Below, piece by piece: positions 1-7,812 of a stretch of DNA of 60,242 nucleotides (positions are counted from its first letter, which is position 1; each line of letters begins with the position of its first letter). The position numbers were made by a program, and so were the translations under genes. The DNA is taken from positions 1 to 60,242 of the forward strand of contig JAPLJI010000167.1 of assembly GCA_026388655.1 (NCBI GenBank), read 5' to 3'. The DNA comes from Pseudomonadota bacterium (GTDB lineage Bacteria > Desulfobacterota > JAPLJL01). The notes under the pieces are model-generated. The model did no database searches, was not told the DNA's origin, and saw nothing but the letters and a program-made list of their open reading frames with translations.

Positions 1-510
1 ATGGCCCAGACAAAATCCCGAAAGCGTTCCTGGAGCCGATCCGTCCGGAAGACCCGGATCGAGGAGGCCCGGGCGATCCAGAAGCTGATCGAGCCCTTCG
101 CCCGCCAGGGAGAGATGCTGCCCCGCTCCCTGGGGGATATCTACGAGTTTATCCGGGACTACATGGTGATTACCGAACCCGGAACCGAAAACATCATCGG
201 CACCTGCGCCCTGCACGTGCTCTGGGAAAACATCGCCGAGATCCGTTCCCTCGCCGTGCGCCAGGATTATTCCCACCAGGGGATCGGTTCTACCCTGGTC
301 AAGGCCTCCATCCGGGATGCCAAGCGCCTGGGCTGCAACCGGGTCTTCTCTCTCACTTTTAAGCCCGGGTTCTTCCTCCGCATGGGTTTCCAGCCCATCG
401 ATAAACGCGACCTGCCCCAGAAGGTCTGGACCGAGTGCATCCGCTGCCCCCAGTTTCCGGACTGCAACGAAGAGGCGGTCGCCTACGACATTCCCCCAGA
501 AGAAAAATAA
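1..510 (+). CDS. argA: Short GNAT-type N-acetylglutamate synthase (ArgA-like)
   Basis: A single-domain GNAT acetyltransferase of about 169 residues. Short proteins of this kind serve as N-acetylglutamate synthase in Desulfobacterota, making N-acetylglutamate from acetyl-CoA and glutamate as the first step of arginine synthesis in the cytosol. Visible features are 'MLPRSL' at residues 39-44, the acetyl-CoA loop 'SHQGIG' at 91-96, a 'FFLRMGF' segment and a C-terminal cysteine cluster 'CIRCPQFPDC', a combination I recall from these short ArgA proteins. The amino-acid-kinase domain of E. coli ArgA is absent. The ATG is the first base of the window, so an upstream start cannot be excluded, and the first 15 residues are basic and lie before the fold. 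Substrate is inferred from family resemblance; another GNAT substrate remains possible. Confidence 0.75.
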   Translation: MAQTKSRKRSWSRSVRKTRIEEARAIQKLIEPFARQGEMLPRSLGDIYEFIRDYMVITEPGTENIIGTCALHVLWENIAEIRSLAVRQDYSHQGIGSTLVKASIRDAKRLGCNRVFSLTFKPGFFLRMGFQPIDKRDLPQKVWTECIRCPQFPDCNEEAVAYDIPPEEK

Positions 511-943
511 CCACGATCCCGAGTGTCACCCATTCCCCATTCCGCAATCAAAATTCCTGAAATTCTTCTGATCGGGTAGCCCCGAGTCTTCGCTCGGGGC
601 AATTCCGCATTCGCCACTCCGCATTCCGATGGTGGTGTCATCCCCGTCCCGCTCCCCGCTTAAGTCCTGCGGGGACAGGCTTGGCGGGATAAACTCCAGC
701 GGGGATCCAGGAGAATGAATAAGCTAAACCTTGACGTCAAAGAACGCTGGATTCCTGCTCCCCGATTAAAGCACTCGAGGACAAGTTTCGCAGGAATGAC
801 TGGGTTCTGATTTTTTCGTGAAACCCTGGATTCCTGTTCCCGGCTTAAGACCGGCAGGGACAAGCTTCATAAAATTCGGCATTTTATCTCGAAGAGAATG
901 GAAAATAATCTAAAAGGCAGAGGCAGGCGGAAAAAAACCGGGA
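511..943. repeat. Gene-free spacer filled with dispersed repeats
   Basis: No credible gene is visible. A short palindrome at 579-600 (8-bp arms around TCTTCG) has close relatives near 11.73 kb and 39.4 kb. From about 650 to 860 there are two copies of the 'ggattcctg...caggaatgac' type of dispersed element, which recurs near 22.5, 43.8 and 51.25 kb. Open frames here are only translations of these repeats. Confidence 0.6.
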
Positions 944-1729
944 TCAGTCTGCCGGGAGGAATTTGATCACGAGGACGGTAATGTTGTCGAGCCCGCCGTG
1001 GGCGTTGGCTTGGTTGATCAATTCTCCCACCGCCTGTTCCGGGGCGGCCGTTTCCAGGACATGCTGAATTTCGGCGTCCCCCACCATGTTGGAAAGCCCG
1101 TCGGAACAAATCAGGTAGGTATCCCCCGCTTTCAGGTCCAGGATGGTGGAATCCACCTCCACGTTCTGCTGGAAACCCACCGAGCGGGTGATCAGGCTCT
1201 TGAAACGGTGGGTCTTGGCTTCGGAAACGGTCAGGTGCCCGGCCCGGACCTGCTCCATTACCCAGGAATGATCCCGGGTCAGTTGCTCCATCCGGGATTC
1301 CCGGAGCCGGTAGGCCCGGCTGTCCCCCACGTGGGCCAGAAAAGCACGGGGTGGATCAAAACCGGGGGGAATCCACAAAGCGGTGGTGGTGGTTCCCATC
1401 CCCCGGAGCTCGATCTGCTGGTTGCCCAGGTCATAAATCTTCTCACCGGCCTTCTTGATGGTCACCGCGAGCCAATCCAGATAAGGTTTTTCATCCGGGG
1501 GAACCCCCTGCTGGGCCAGGGAAAATTCCCGAACCAACTCCCGCACCGTGGTGACGGAGATCTCGCTGGCGGTTTCCCCTCCGGCATGGCCGCCCATCCC
1601 ATCCGCGACCACGAACAGCCCGAGATCTTCCTCGCGGGAGAAGTTATCTTCATTCCGGGCGCGAACCCGGCCCGGGTCGGTTTTTCCGGCGGATTTAATC
1701 AGGAACGATTTTTTAATCGCGGAGCTCAT
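944..1729 (-). CDS. PP2C-type serine/threonine protein phosphatase
   Basis: A stand-alone PP2C (PPM) phosphatase catalytic domain, expected to dephosphorylate phospho-Ser/Thr proteins in the cytoplasm using two metal ions. The metal-binding motifs are in order: 'RARNEDNF' near the N-terminus, 'DGMGGHAGG' about 20 residues later, 'CSDGLSNMV' in the C-terminal third and 'GGLDNITV' near the end. The total length of about 260 residues is normal for Stp/PrpC-type enzymes. I chose the internal ATG at 1729, where the fold begins soon afterwards; a longer start at 1756 would overlap the FHA gene by 44 bases instead of 17. It is the second gene of an FHA-phosphatase pair. The cognate kinase is not in this window. 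Confidence 0.9.
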   Translation of the reverse strand: MSSAIKKSFLIKSAGKTDPGRVRARNEDNFSREEDLGLFVVADGMGGHAGGETASEISVTTVRELVREFSLAQQGVPPDEKPYLDWLAVTIKKAGEKIYDLGNQQIELRGMGTTTTALWIPPGFDPPRAFLAHVGDSRAYRLRESRMEQLTRDHSWVMEQVRAGHLTVSEAKTHRFKSLITRSVGFQQNVEVDSTILDLKAGDTYLICSDGLSNMVGDAEIQHVLETAAPEQAVGELINQANAHGGLDNITVLVIKFLPAD

Positions 1730-2120
1730 AAACCGGAGTGTCCTGAGGCTGGTCAACCTTGATCACCTGCAGGACCAGATCACCCAGCTTGATGCGGTCG
1801 CCATGCCTAACCTCGACCGAAGCCGAGATCCGCTCGTCGTTGAGAAAGGTTCCGTTGGTACTGCCCAGGTCTTCCAGGACCATCCGGTTTTTTTCCCAGG
1901 AAAGGGCGGCATGACGGCGGGAAACCCCTTTGCTTTTCACCGTAATATCCACCTGCTCGCTGTCCCGGCCCAGGACGCACTTCAGGCCCCGGACAAAATG
2001 CTCCGCCCCCGCATCATCCCCGTTCAGAACCACCAGGCTTACCTGGCCGGGCGGAGTGGCGGTTTTCGGAGAAATTACCTCGGTGGTCTCCAAACCTTTT
2101 TTTCTTTTCCTGGCTCTCAC
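1713..2120 (-). CDS. FHA-domain phosphopeptide-binding protein
   Basis: A small (135 residue) protein made of one forkhead-associated domain, which binds phosphothreonine peptides. Canonical positions are 'LGRDSEQ', 'GVSRRHA' and 'LGSTNGTFLN', including the conserved Gly-Arg, Ser-x-x-His and Asn of the binding pocket. The first 30 residues are basic and probably flexible. Translation starts at a GTG at 2118-2120, supported by the strong purine-rich ribosome-binding site just upstream (2127-2137). The 3' end overlaps the PP2C gene, so the two are probably co-transcribed and coupled. Together they would form the read-out and erase parts of a Ser/Thr phosphorylation circuit; no kinase gene is nearby. 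Confidence 0.9.
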   Translation of the reverse strand: MRARKRKKGLETTEVISPKTATPPGQVSLVVLNGDDAGAEHFVRGLKCVLGRDSEQVDITVKSKGVSRRHAALSWEKNRMVLEDLGSTNGTFLNDERISASVEVRHGDRIKLGDLVLQVIKVDQPQDTPVYELRD

Positions 2121-2421
2121 TTCTTACCCTCCTCCTCCCTCCAAAGTGCATTAATTATAAATCCTTCCCTCCAATTGTCCATAATGAAAATACATTGCTG
2201 GGAAGCCAGGGGGCAGGAGGCCACGAAGCTTCGAGGATAGAAAAAGAAGGTGCTCGGTTATCAGGTGGTTAGAGGACAGGAAAACTTGCGTCTTGGCGTC
2301 TTGGCATCCTAGCGTCCTAGCCTTCCAGCGTTTTTTTGGTGATTTACACTTCCTTTTTTTTCCGGTATCCTAATTCATGGATCAAGGTGGCAATCTCAAA
2401 ACCAGGTTTTTTTATATTTTC
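2121..2421. repeat. Divergent spacer with octameric repeat
   Basis: Spacer between the leftward FHA gene and the rightward TRAP gene, so promoters for both directions should lie here, but I see no confident -35/-10 pair. At about 2289-2332 there is a degenerate 8-bp tandem repeat (GCGTCTTG, GCGTCTTG, GCATCCTA, GCGTCCTA and so on), one of the spacer repeat families of this window. Confidence 0.5.
2127..2137 (-). promoter_or_regulatory. Ribosome-binding site setting the GTG start of the FHA gene
   Basis: On the minus strand this reads as a run of GGAGG-like purines about 6-8 bases before the GTG at 2120. No ATG is available in the frame near it. Confidence 0.7.
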
Positions 2422-3543
2422 ATGATCAAGAATTATCTGTTGGCTATCACCGGGACTTTCATCCTGGCTCTCCTCGGGGTAATCCCGGCCCCTACTCTCT
2501 CCGCCGGCGAGCGCCCTCAGAAACCCGAATATCATTTCAAGTTGGCCACCATCGCGGTGGAAGGGACCACCCATACGGATTATGGTTACAAAATAAAGGA
2601 TTATATTGAGGAAAAATCCGGGGGCCGGATCCGGATAACCTGGTACATGGGCGCGGTCATGGGGGATGAGCCGGACGAACTGCGGAAGCTCCGGCTCGGC
2701 CAGGTCCAGGGGGCCGCCTTCACCAGCGTGGGGATGGCCATGATTGCCTCCGAATCCCAGATCCTCAACCTCCCCTTTTTTTTCCGGGATTACGAGGAGC
2801 TCGACTATTACCTGGATAAAATGCTTCCCCATTTCCGGAAAATTTTCGCCGACAACGGCATCGTTTTCTCCCGGTGGATAGACGTCGGGTTCAATTACTG
2901 GTTCACTTCCAAGCCCCCCAAATCCCTTGACGACCTGAAATCCATGCGGATGTGGGCCTGGGCCGGCGACCGGGTTGCCAATGAAGTCAACCAGCTGGCG
3001 GGTTTCCAGAATATTTCTATCGCCCTCACCGAGGTGTTGACTGCCCTGCAAACCGGTATGCTGAACGCTTTTTACGGCCCTCCCTACACCATTACTGCCC
3101 TGCAGTGGTACACCCAGGTTAAATACCTGGTGGAACCCCCTTTTTCCTACACCCCGGCCACGATTGTTTTTAACAAAAAATACTTTGACACCATGCCCCC
3201 CGACCTGCAGAAAATCATCCTGGACGCCTGTGACCTTTACCTGCCTCCCCTCAACCTGGCCATCCGGAAAGACAACGAGAAGGCCCTGAACGGCCTTCTC
3301 TCCCGGGGACTCAAGCTTTACCGGCTGGATGAAAACCTCCTGAAAAGTATCCAGGAGAAGACCCGTCCCGTCTACCAGAAATTCGCGGGCCAGCTCTACC
3401 CCGCCTCGGTCCTGGAGGAATCCCTGAAAATCCTCGAGGTATACCGTTCCGGCCACGCCCGAACCCCGGGCGATCAGAAACCAGCCAACACATCAAGCTG
3501 CCAATCCACACTATTATTTCTTTCGTTTTCATTATTTATTTAG
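2422..3543 (+). CDS. TRAP transporter substrate-binding protein, DctP family (first of a tandem pair)
   Basis: A periplasmic solute-binding protein of the TRAP (DctP) family, which captures a carboxylate-type ligand for a DctQM membrane unit. It starts with a clear signal peptide (MIKNYLLAITGTF..., ending near 'LSAGE'), then 'YHFKLATIAVEG', 'GGRIRITWYMGAVMGDE', and 'LKSMRMWAW', the segment carrying the usual ligand-binding arginine. I used the ATG at 2422, where the signal peptide begins; an ATG at 2377 would add 15 residues. Compared with the next gene it carries about 24 extra residues at the C-terminus with no counterpart, running into the sequence that encodes the neighbour's signal peptide, so its natural stop seems lost. 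No DctQ or DctM gene is in the window. Ligand unknown. Confidence 0.85.
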   Translation: MIKNYLLAITGTFILALLGVIPAPTLSAGERPQKPEYHFKLATIAVEGTTHTDYGYKIKDYIEEKSGGRIRITWYMGAVMGDEPDELRKLRLGQVQGAAFTSVGMAMIASESQILNLPFFFRDYEELDYYLDKMLPHFRKIFADNGIVFSRWIDVGFNYWFTSKPPKSLDDLKSMRMWAWAGDRVANEVNQLAGFQNISIALTEVLTALQTGMLNAFYGPPYTITALQWYTQVKYLVEPPFSYTPATIVFNKKYFDTMPPDLQKIILDACDLYLPPLNLAIRKDNEKALNGLLSRGLKLYRLDENLLKSIQEKTRPVYQKFAGQLYPASVLEESLKILEVYRSGHARTPGDQKPANTSSCQSTLLFLSFSLFI

Positions 3544-4535
3544 CGATTCCGCCGGTCCGGGCCGGTGAGGTTCCCCGGGCTGGGAAACCTGAATACACTT
3601 TTAAGCTCGCCGCGGTTGCGCCCGAAGGCACCAGTTGGGCGGATACCGGGGCCAAATTCAAAAAATACGTGGAGGAGAATTCCGGCGGCCGGGTCCGGGT
3701 GACCTGGTACCTGGGCGGGATCATGGGCGACGAGCCCGACGTCATCCGCAAGATCCACCTCGGCCAGCTCCAAGGCGGCGGGTTCACCAACGTGGGGCTC
3801 GCCCTCATGGTGCCTGAAACCCAGATCCTGTTATTACCCTTCCTTTTCAACAATCCCGAGGAAATCGACTTCATCTACCAGAAGATGCAGATCCACTTCC
3901 AGCGCCTCTTCGAAGAGCACGGCTTTGTTCTCGCCGGCTGGCTCGAGGTGGGCTTCAATTACTGGTTCACCAAGAACCCCATTGCCACCCCGGCCGACTT
4001 TCCCTCCTGCCGGATGTGGGCCTGGCCCGGCGACCAAGTCAACACCGAGATTAATCAGGTCCTCGGATTTCAGAATATCCCGGTCCCCCTCATCGAGGTG
4101 CTGACCGCCCTGCAAACCGGGATGGTCAACTCCTTCTACGGCCCCCTTTACGCGATCCTCGCTCTCCAGTGGTATACCCACGCCCGGTATTTCATCGACC
4201 TGCCTTTTTCCTACACCCCGGCCGGGATCGCGATGGACAAGAAATTCATGGACGGTCTGCCCCCCGAACTCCGCCGGATAATCCTTGACGGCTGGAACCT
4301 TTACCTCCCCGATCTGGTCAAGCGCATCCGGCAGGACAACGTCAAGACTTACCAGAGCCTGAAAACCAAGATGAAATTCACAAACCTGAGCCCCGAGGAC
4401 ATCCAGAAAATCCGGGAGAAGGTTTACTGCATCAACCAGAAGTACGTTGACCAACTTTATCCTTCCTGGCTGCTTTCCGGCATTCTTAACTCCCTGCATG
4501 AATACCGAACAAATCAAGGAAATATAAAACCGTAA
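3498..4535 (+). CDS. TRAP transporter substrate-binding protein, DctP family (second of pair; start unclear)
   Basis: A paralogue of the preceding gene: the two share 'GGRVRVTWYLGG', 'MGDEPD', 'GFNYWFT', 'RMWAWPGD' and 'LTALQTGM'. A GTG at 3669 would remove the N-terminal lobe. Reading the same frame upstream shows an intact signal peptide ('IISFVFIIYLAIPPVRAGE') and mature start ('KPEYTFKLAAVAPEG'), open without a stop past 3441, but with no ATG, GTG or TTG. The first possible initiator is a CTG at 3498, which I use as a placeholder. The loss of both a start here and a stop in the upstream gene suggests a small deletion or a sequence error at about 3455-3500. Length from 3498 (345 residues) is normal for DctP. 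Ligand unknown. Confidence 0.75.
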   Translation: MPIHTIISFVFIIYLAIPPVRAGEVPRAGKPEYTFKLAAVAPEGTSWADTGAKFKKYVEENSGGRVRVTWYLGGIMGDEPDVIRKIHLGQLQGGGFTNVGLALMVPETQILLLPFLFNNPEEIDFIYQKMQIHFQRLFEEHGFVLAGWLEVGFNYWFTKNPIATPADFPSCRMWAWPGDQVNTEINQVLGFQNIPVPLIEVLTALQTGMVNSFYGPLYAILALQWYTHARYFIDLPFSYTPAGIAMDKKFMDGLPPELRRIILDGWNLYLPDLVKRIRQDNVKTYQSLKTKMKFTNLSPEDIQKIREKVYCINQKYVDQLYPSWLLSGILNSLHEYRTNQGNIKP

Positions 4536-5241
4536 TAAACCGGCTGGCATCGGGGCTCGGCAACGGCTTTCCCGTGAAAAAACATTCGATTTAATGATGG
4601 ATATTTCCTCTTCCCTCGAGGAGAGGGAGAGGGCGAGGGGAAAATTTAACCCGAAAAATGCGGTTGGAATGGTTGGCTAATCCTCCCGGGCAGGCCTTTT
4701 ATCCTTTGAAGCAGCACTGCTGCGAAGAATGGACGCTCCCCCTTACAGGGTAAACAAAACAATTCGATTCTACCGAAAGAGCTGCGGGCCGCCCCGCAGG
4801 GGCTAAGGCCTTTAGCATGCGATTGTTATTCTGAGCCGAAGGCGAAGAATCTCAAAAAAGAAAAGATGTTTTGGCTCGCTTCAACCTGCCCGTTAGGCTT
4901 TTTCCGGTTTCACTTTATGGTTCGAAATTTCAACTGCATCGCGGTTGGCAGTTCGGAAATCAATATATTGATTTCTCTGGGAAATAATATTTCCCCCTCC
5001 GTGGATCTTTCCATCTCTGAAGGCCAATCGCTTTTTTCGGGTTTATTTAGTACTCTTGGCGCGGCGGAGGCGGGATTAAGCCTGCTTCAATACCATAATA
5101 TTTTTGGTATCTTCGATCCTTTTTTATTAATTAGAATAATTAACAAAATAACAGGAAGATAACTGACAATGAAAAAAACCAGCAAAGATTTTTGAAATAT
5201 TGCTTGATTTGAAAAATGAATCAATTAGATCAGACATTTTC
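4536..5241. other. Gene-poor spacer, turning AT-rich
   Basis: No credible gene. The first part has repeat-like pieces, including 'gaggagagggagagggcgagggg' style purine-rich sequence near 4618 and a 'ttctgagccgaaggcgaagaatctc' type repeat near 4832. From about 4900 the sequence becomes AT-rich. A 98-codon open frame at 4866-5162 has no recognisable domain, no ribosome-binding site and starts inside repeat sequence, so I do not call it. Confidence 0.45.
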
Positions 5242-5463
5242 TTATCCAAGAATTGTTAGTCCTAAGAATTGATGATTTTCATCAAAATCGAAAATAACCG
5301 GAAAATTTTTTAGCTCTTTCTTTTTTATCTCCCAAGGAAAGCCACCATATTTCATCTTCCCCAACTTCTTGCCGGTATTATTAATTTTTATATATATAAG
5401 ATGTTGATTCAAATAACATTCAATACCATTTTCTTTTAAAGTCACAATCCTTTCGGCGGCCAT
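5242..5463 (-). CDS. Small AT-rich hypothetical protein, possibly DUF2283-like and truncated
   Basis: A 73-residue frame ending in 'VIFDFDENHQFLGLTIL', which resembles the C-terminal strand pair of DUF2283-type small proteins (aspartate-rich turn followed by a 'GIEIL'-like end). I do not recognise it firmly. Composition is clearly more AT-rich than the surrounding genes. The frame stays open upstream of the ATG for another 44 codons (to a stop at 5596-5598) with protein-like sequence such as 'NVDVHNAYKSGLGKGN', but without an ATG, so the gene may have lost its 5' end. Ribosome-binding site weak. It stands alone between repeat-rich spacers. It could be a young or decaying transferred gene. Confidence 0.35.
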   Translation of the reverse strand: MAAERIVTLKENGIECYLNQHLIYIKINNTGKKLGKMKYGGFPWEIKKKELKNFPVIFDFDENHQFLGLTILG

Positions 5464-5605
5464 GTTTATCTTATGGTTGCCCTTCCCTAAACCTGATTTG
5501 TAGGCATTATGTACATCAACATTTAATAAAGCCCCATGGAAATTAATAGTATCATCAAGGATCTTTGCTTTCCTTTTGCATTTAAGAGAAAGTTTTTAGT
5601 GTGAA

Positions 5606-5725
5606 CTACTCCAATTCCATTCCCAGCCGGAACAGGGCGAGGGGCAAGGGCTCGACCGGTGTTCCTTCCCGGCTACCAAAGTGTGGATCAAGCTTTTTAA
5701 AAGTTCCCAGTTCTCGAGGTGCAGG
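5606..5725 (-). pseudogene. Possible C-terminal gene remnant
   Basis: On the minus strand a 40-codon frame between two stops reads like protein ('ELGTFKKLDPHFGSREG', then 'EPLPLALFRLGMELE' at the end) and is GC-rich, unlike the AT-rich DNA on both sides. It has no start codon. I do not recognise the family. It may be the tail of a deleted gene. Confidence 0.25.
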
Positions 5726-5867
5726 TTATGATCCAAAAAACGCGCGTCCATTTTCATCAATTGATCATTATTGGGTGCTTATATTTATTCAGTGTATATT
5801 ATTCACATTCAGGGATCGCCAGTTAAAAAGATATCTAATAACACCTTCTTAAGATGAGAAAGATAAA

Positions 5868-6617
5868 TTAAGGTTCGAGGACCTCGTCCCTGATGATTTC
5901 CCAGATTTGGGTGCGGAGTTTCCAGAATTTCTCCGTCGGGAGGTGCGGGCGGGGCAGCCCCACCTCGATCACCTCCCGGGCCCCCTTCAAACGCGAGGAT
6001 AATACAATCACCCGGTCGGAAAGAAAAATCGACTCGTCAATGCTGTGGGTGACAAGCAGAATGGTCTTCCGGAATCTTTCCCAGATTTTGAGGAGTTCCT
6101 CCTGCATGATCATCCGGGTCTGGGCGTCCAGGGCGCCAAAGGGCTCGTCCAGAAGCAGGATCTCCGGGTCCTGGGCCAGGGCCTTGGCCAGGGCCACTTT
6201 CTGTTTCATGCCCCCGGACAGCTCTTTCGGGTAATAATCGGCCCATTTGACCAAGCCGACCGTCTCCAGAAACTCCCGCGACAACTCCCGGAGATTTCTC
6301 CCCTCGATCCCCTTGGCTTTAAGGGCCAGCTCGATATTGCCCGATACGGTTTTCCAGGGGAAAAGCGGGGCTTCCTGAAATACCAGGCCGCGGTCCAGGC
6401 CGGGCCCGTTCACTTCCCGGTCCCGGATTAAAACCCGGCCCGCGGTGGGCCGTTCCAGACCGGCGATGATATTCAAAAGGGTGGTCTTTCCGCACCCGGT
6501 CGGACCCACCAGCGAAAGGAACTCCCCCGTCTGCACCTCAAAGCTCAGATCCTCGAAAACGACCAGGTCTCGCCCGTTCTTGCTATAGATTTTATTTAGG
6601 TTTTCGACCTTGATCAT
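5868..6617 (-). CDS. ABC transporter ATP-binding protein, nitrate/taurine (NitT/TauT) type
   Basis: ATPase subunit that powers import through the permease encoded upstream. All nucleotide-binding motifs are present: Walker A 'GPTGCGKTT', Q-loop 'VFQEAPLFPW', signature 'LSGGMKQKVALAKAL', Walker B 'ILLLDEPFGALD' and the switch histidine in 'LVTHSIDE'. The 'FQEAPLFPW' Q-loop context is typical of the SsuB/TauB/NrtD group. I use the ATG at 6617, since the five codons before it would require a TTG start. It is the last gene of a permease, binding-protein, ATPase set. A 20-bp inverted repeat separates it from the binding-protein gene. Substrate not determinable; sulfonates, nitrate, pyrimidine precursors and riboflavin-like ligands all use this family. 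Confidence 0.93.
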   Translation of the reverse strand: MIKVENLNKIYSKNGRDLVVFEDLSFEVQTGEFLSLVGPTGCGKTTLLNIIAGLERPTAGRVLIRDREVNGPGLDRGLVFQEAPLFPWKTVSGNIELALKAKGIEGRNLRELSREFLETVGLVKWADYYPKELSGGMKQKVALAKALAQDPEILLLDEPFGALDAQTRMIMQEELLKIWERFRKTILLVTHSIDESIFLSDRVIVLSSRLKGAREVIEVGLPRPHLPTEKFWKLRTQIWEIIRDEVLEP

Positions 6618-6631
6618 ATTGTCTCGTTTCA

Positions 6632-6676
6632 AATCCCCTCATTCCCCCTTTTCTTAAAGGGGGAATGAGGGGGATT
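6632..6676. repeat. Inverted repeat between binding-protein and ATPase genes
   Basis: Two arms of about 20 bases (6632-6651 and 6656-6676), rich in C on one side and G on the other, with a four-base loop. It could fold in the mRNA and lower expression of the downstream ATPase gene relative to the binding protein. Similar 'attccccctttgtg...aaaggggg' sequences occur near 14.87 and 54.0 kb, so it is also a dispersed repeat. There is no following T-run, so I do not call it a terminator. Confidence 0.6.
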
Positions 6677-6683
6677 GAAAAAA

Positions 6684-7631
6684 TCATTTTAAAATATCCT
6701 CCACAAATGAAAGATCAAATCCCTCGGTGATATCCGGAAGCTTAGCGATCAGTTTTTCGGATAAAGAAAACTCGGCTACCCTTTTCAGCTTCTCGATCAA
6801 CTCCGGCTCGGGCCGGACGGTCCCGCCGGGGGCAAAGATCCGGTCGGTCTCAATCGCCCGGCAGATCAAAAGATAATCGTCGCCGGTTTCCTCGCTTACC
6901 CACCGGCAGGTCTGTTCCCGATTCGCAGCGGCGTATTCCAGGGCTTGCTGCAGGGATTTCACCAGGTCCGCGGCCCCCCGCGGGTTCCGGGATAAAAAAT
7001 CCTTCCGGGCATAGAGGAAGCCGGGGAAATCGCCGGCGGAGAGAATCCGGCCGATGCCCTCCTTTTCCAGCCGGGAGGGCCAGGGCTCCCAGGTGGCCGC
7101 CGCGTCCACCTCACCGCCGGCCAGGGCCTGGGGCTGGGCCTTGACCGAAAGGTGAATGATCGAAACCCGGGCGGGGTCGATCCCATTTTCCGCCAGGGTC
7201 CGGTAAAGGAAAAAATGCGAGGTCGATCCCTTGGCCACGGCCACTTTTTTCCCGACCAGATCGGCGACCCGGAGGATTTCCTTTTCCCGTTTTTTCCCCA
7301 CCACGATCGCCTGCCGGAGGGATTTGCTCACCGACGCGAGCACGGTGATTTTCATCCCGGAAGAGAGGGCCAGGACCGTGGGGAGATCCCCGCCCACCCC
7401 GGCATCGATGCTGTCGGCGGCCATGGCCTCGTTCACCCCCGGACCGGAAAGAAAACGGTAGTATTCCACCCGGTAACCCATTTTTTCCAAAAGTCCCATC
7501 CGCTTCATCGCCAGGATGATGTTCGCCTCCCCTACCCAGTAAGGCTGATACCCGATCCGGATAAGGTTGCCCGGACGGGATTGGCAGGAAACAAATAAGA
7601 AAATCATTCCAAATAATAAATATCTCTTCAT
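6684..7631 (-). CDS. ABC transporter substrate-binding lipoprotein (SsuA/NMT1-like)
   Basis: Periplasmic or membrane-anchored solute receptor for the adjacent NitT/TauT-type importer. The N-terminus is a lipoprotein signal ending at 'FVSC' near residue 16, so the mature protein is probably lipid-anchored. It continues with 'IRIGYQPYWVGEANII', the usual first strand of this group, and 'DAGVGGDLPTVLALSSG', the ligand-lobe motif seen in SsuA and ThiY/NMT1 proteins; 'VAKGSTSHFFLYRTL' follows in the second lobe. The length of 315 residues is typical. It lies between permease (upstream) and ATPase (downstream). The ligand cannot be read from sequence; the closest general resemblance is to aliphatic-sulfonate binding proteins. 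Confidence 0.9.
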   Translation of the reverse strand: MKRYLLFGMIFLFVSCQSRPGNLIRIGYQPYWVGEANIILAMKRMGLLEKMGYRVEYYRFLSGPGVNEAMAADSIDAGVGGDLPTVLALSSGMKITVLASVSKSLRQAIVVGKKREKEILRVADLVGKKVAVAKGSTSHFFLYRTLAENGIDPARVSIIHLSVKAQPQALAGGEVDAAATWEPWPSRLEKEGIGRILSAGDFPGFLYARKDFLSRNPRGAADLVKSLQQALEYAAANREQTCRWVSEETGDDYLLICRAIETDRIFAPGGTVRPEPELIEKLKRVAEFSLSEKLIAKLPDITEGFDLSFVEDILK

Positions 7632-7812
7632 ATAATTACCTTCCTCTCCCTCGACGGGAGGGGAAGAGTCCTTTTATCCATTTGTAGTTCGCCGATTTAT
7701 CGGCTGTTTTAAATTCGCCCAATAAATTGGGCAACTACGTTATATTAAGCTTGTACCTGCCAATTTGCGGCTCTTTGCGCTATGCGCTTTGCTCCCTGCC
7801 CCGAGCCATTAA
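7632..7812. repeat. Spacer with composite palindromic (REP-like) element
   Basis: At about 7684-7738 two short palindromes (cgccgatttatcggc and cgcccaataaattgggc) face each other and are bounded by a 'tgtagtt' / 'aactacg' inverted pair. This is one instance of a dispersed element found repeatedly in the window. Confidence 0.6.

Noticed and set aside
579-600. Terminator for the first gene
   Set aside because: The hairpin has no T-tract on the plus strand and similar palindromes recur elsewhere as dispersed repeats.
998-1762. Long plus-strand open frame opposite the PP2C gene
   Set aside because: It is a mirror frame of the GC-rich minus-strand gene, has no domain and no ribosome-binding site. 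The same applies to the other long frames opposite real genes, for example at 14809-15840, 16058-17236, 34349-35227 and 58574-60061.
4866-5162. 98-codon plus-strand frame
   Set aside because: No recognisable domain, no ribosome-binding site, starts in repeat-like sequence; left as spacer.
5601-5852. 83-codon plus-strand frame
   Set aside because: Overlaps a better-looking minus-strand remnant and AT-rich DNA; composition does not look like protein.
6632-6676. Terminator between the binding-protein and ATPase genes
   Set aside because: The inverted repeat lacks a T-run and lies within an operon; kept as a repeat that may influence expression.
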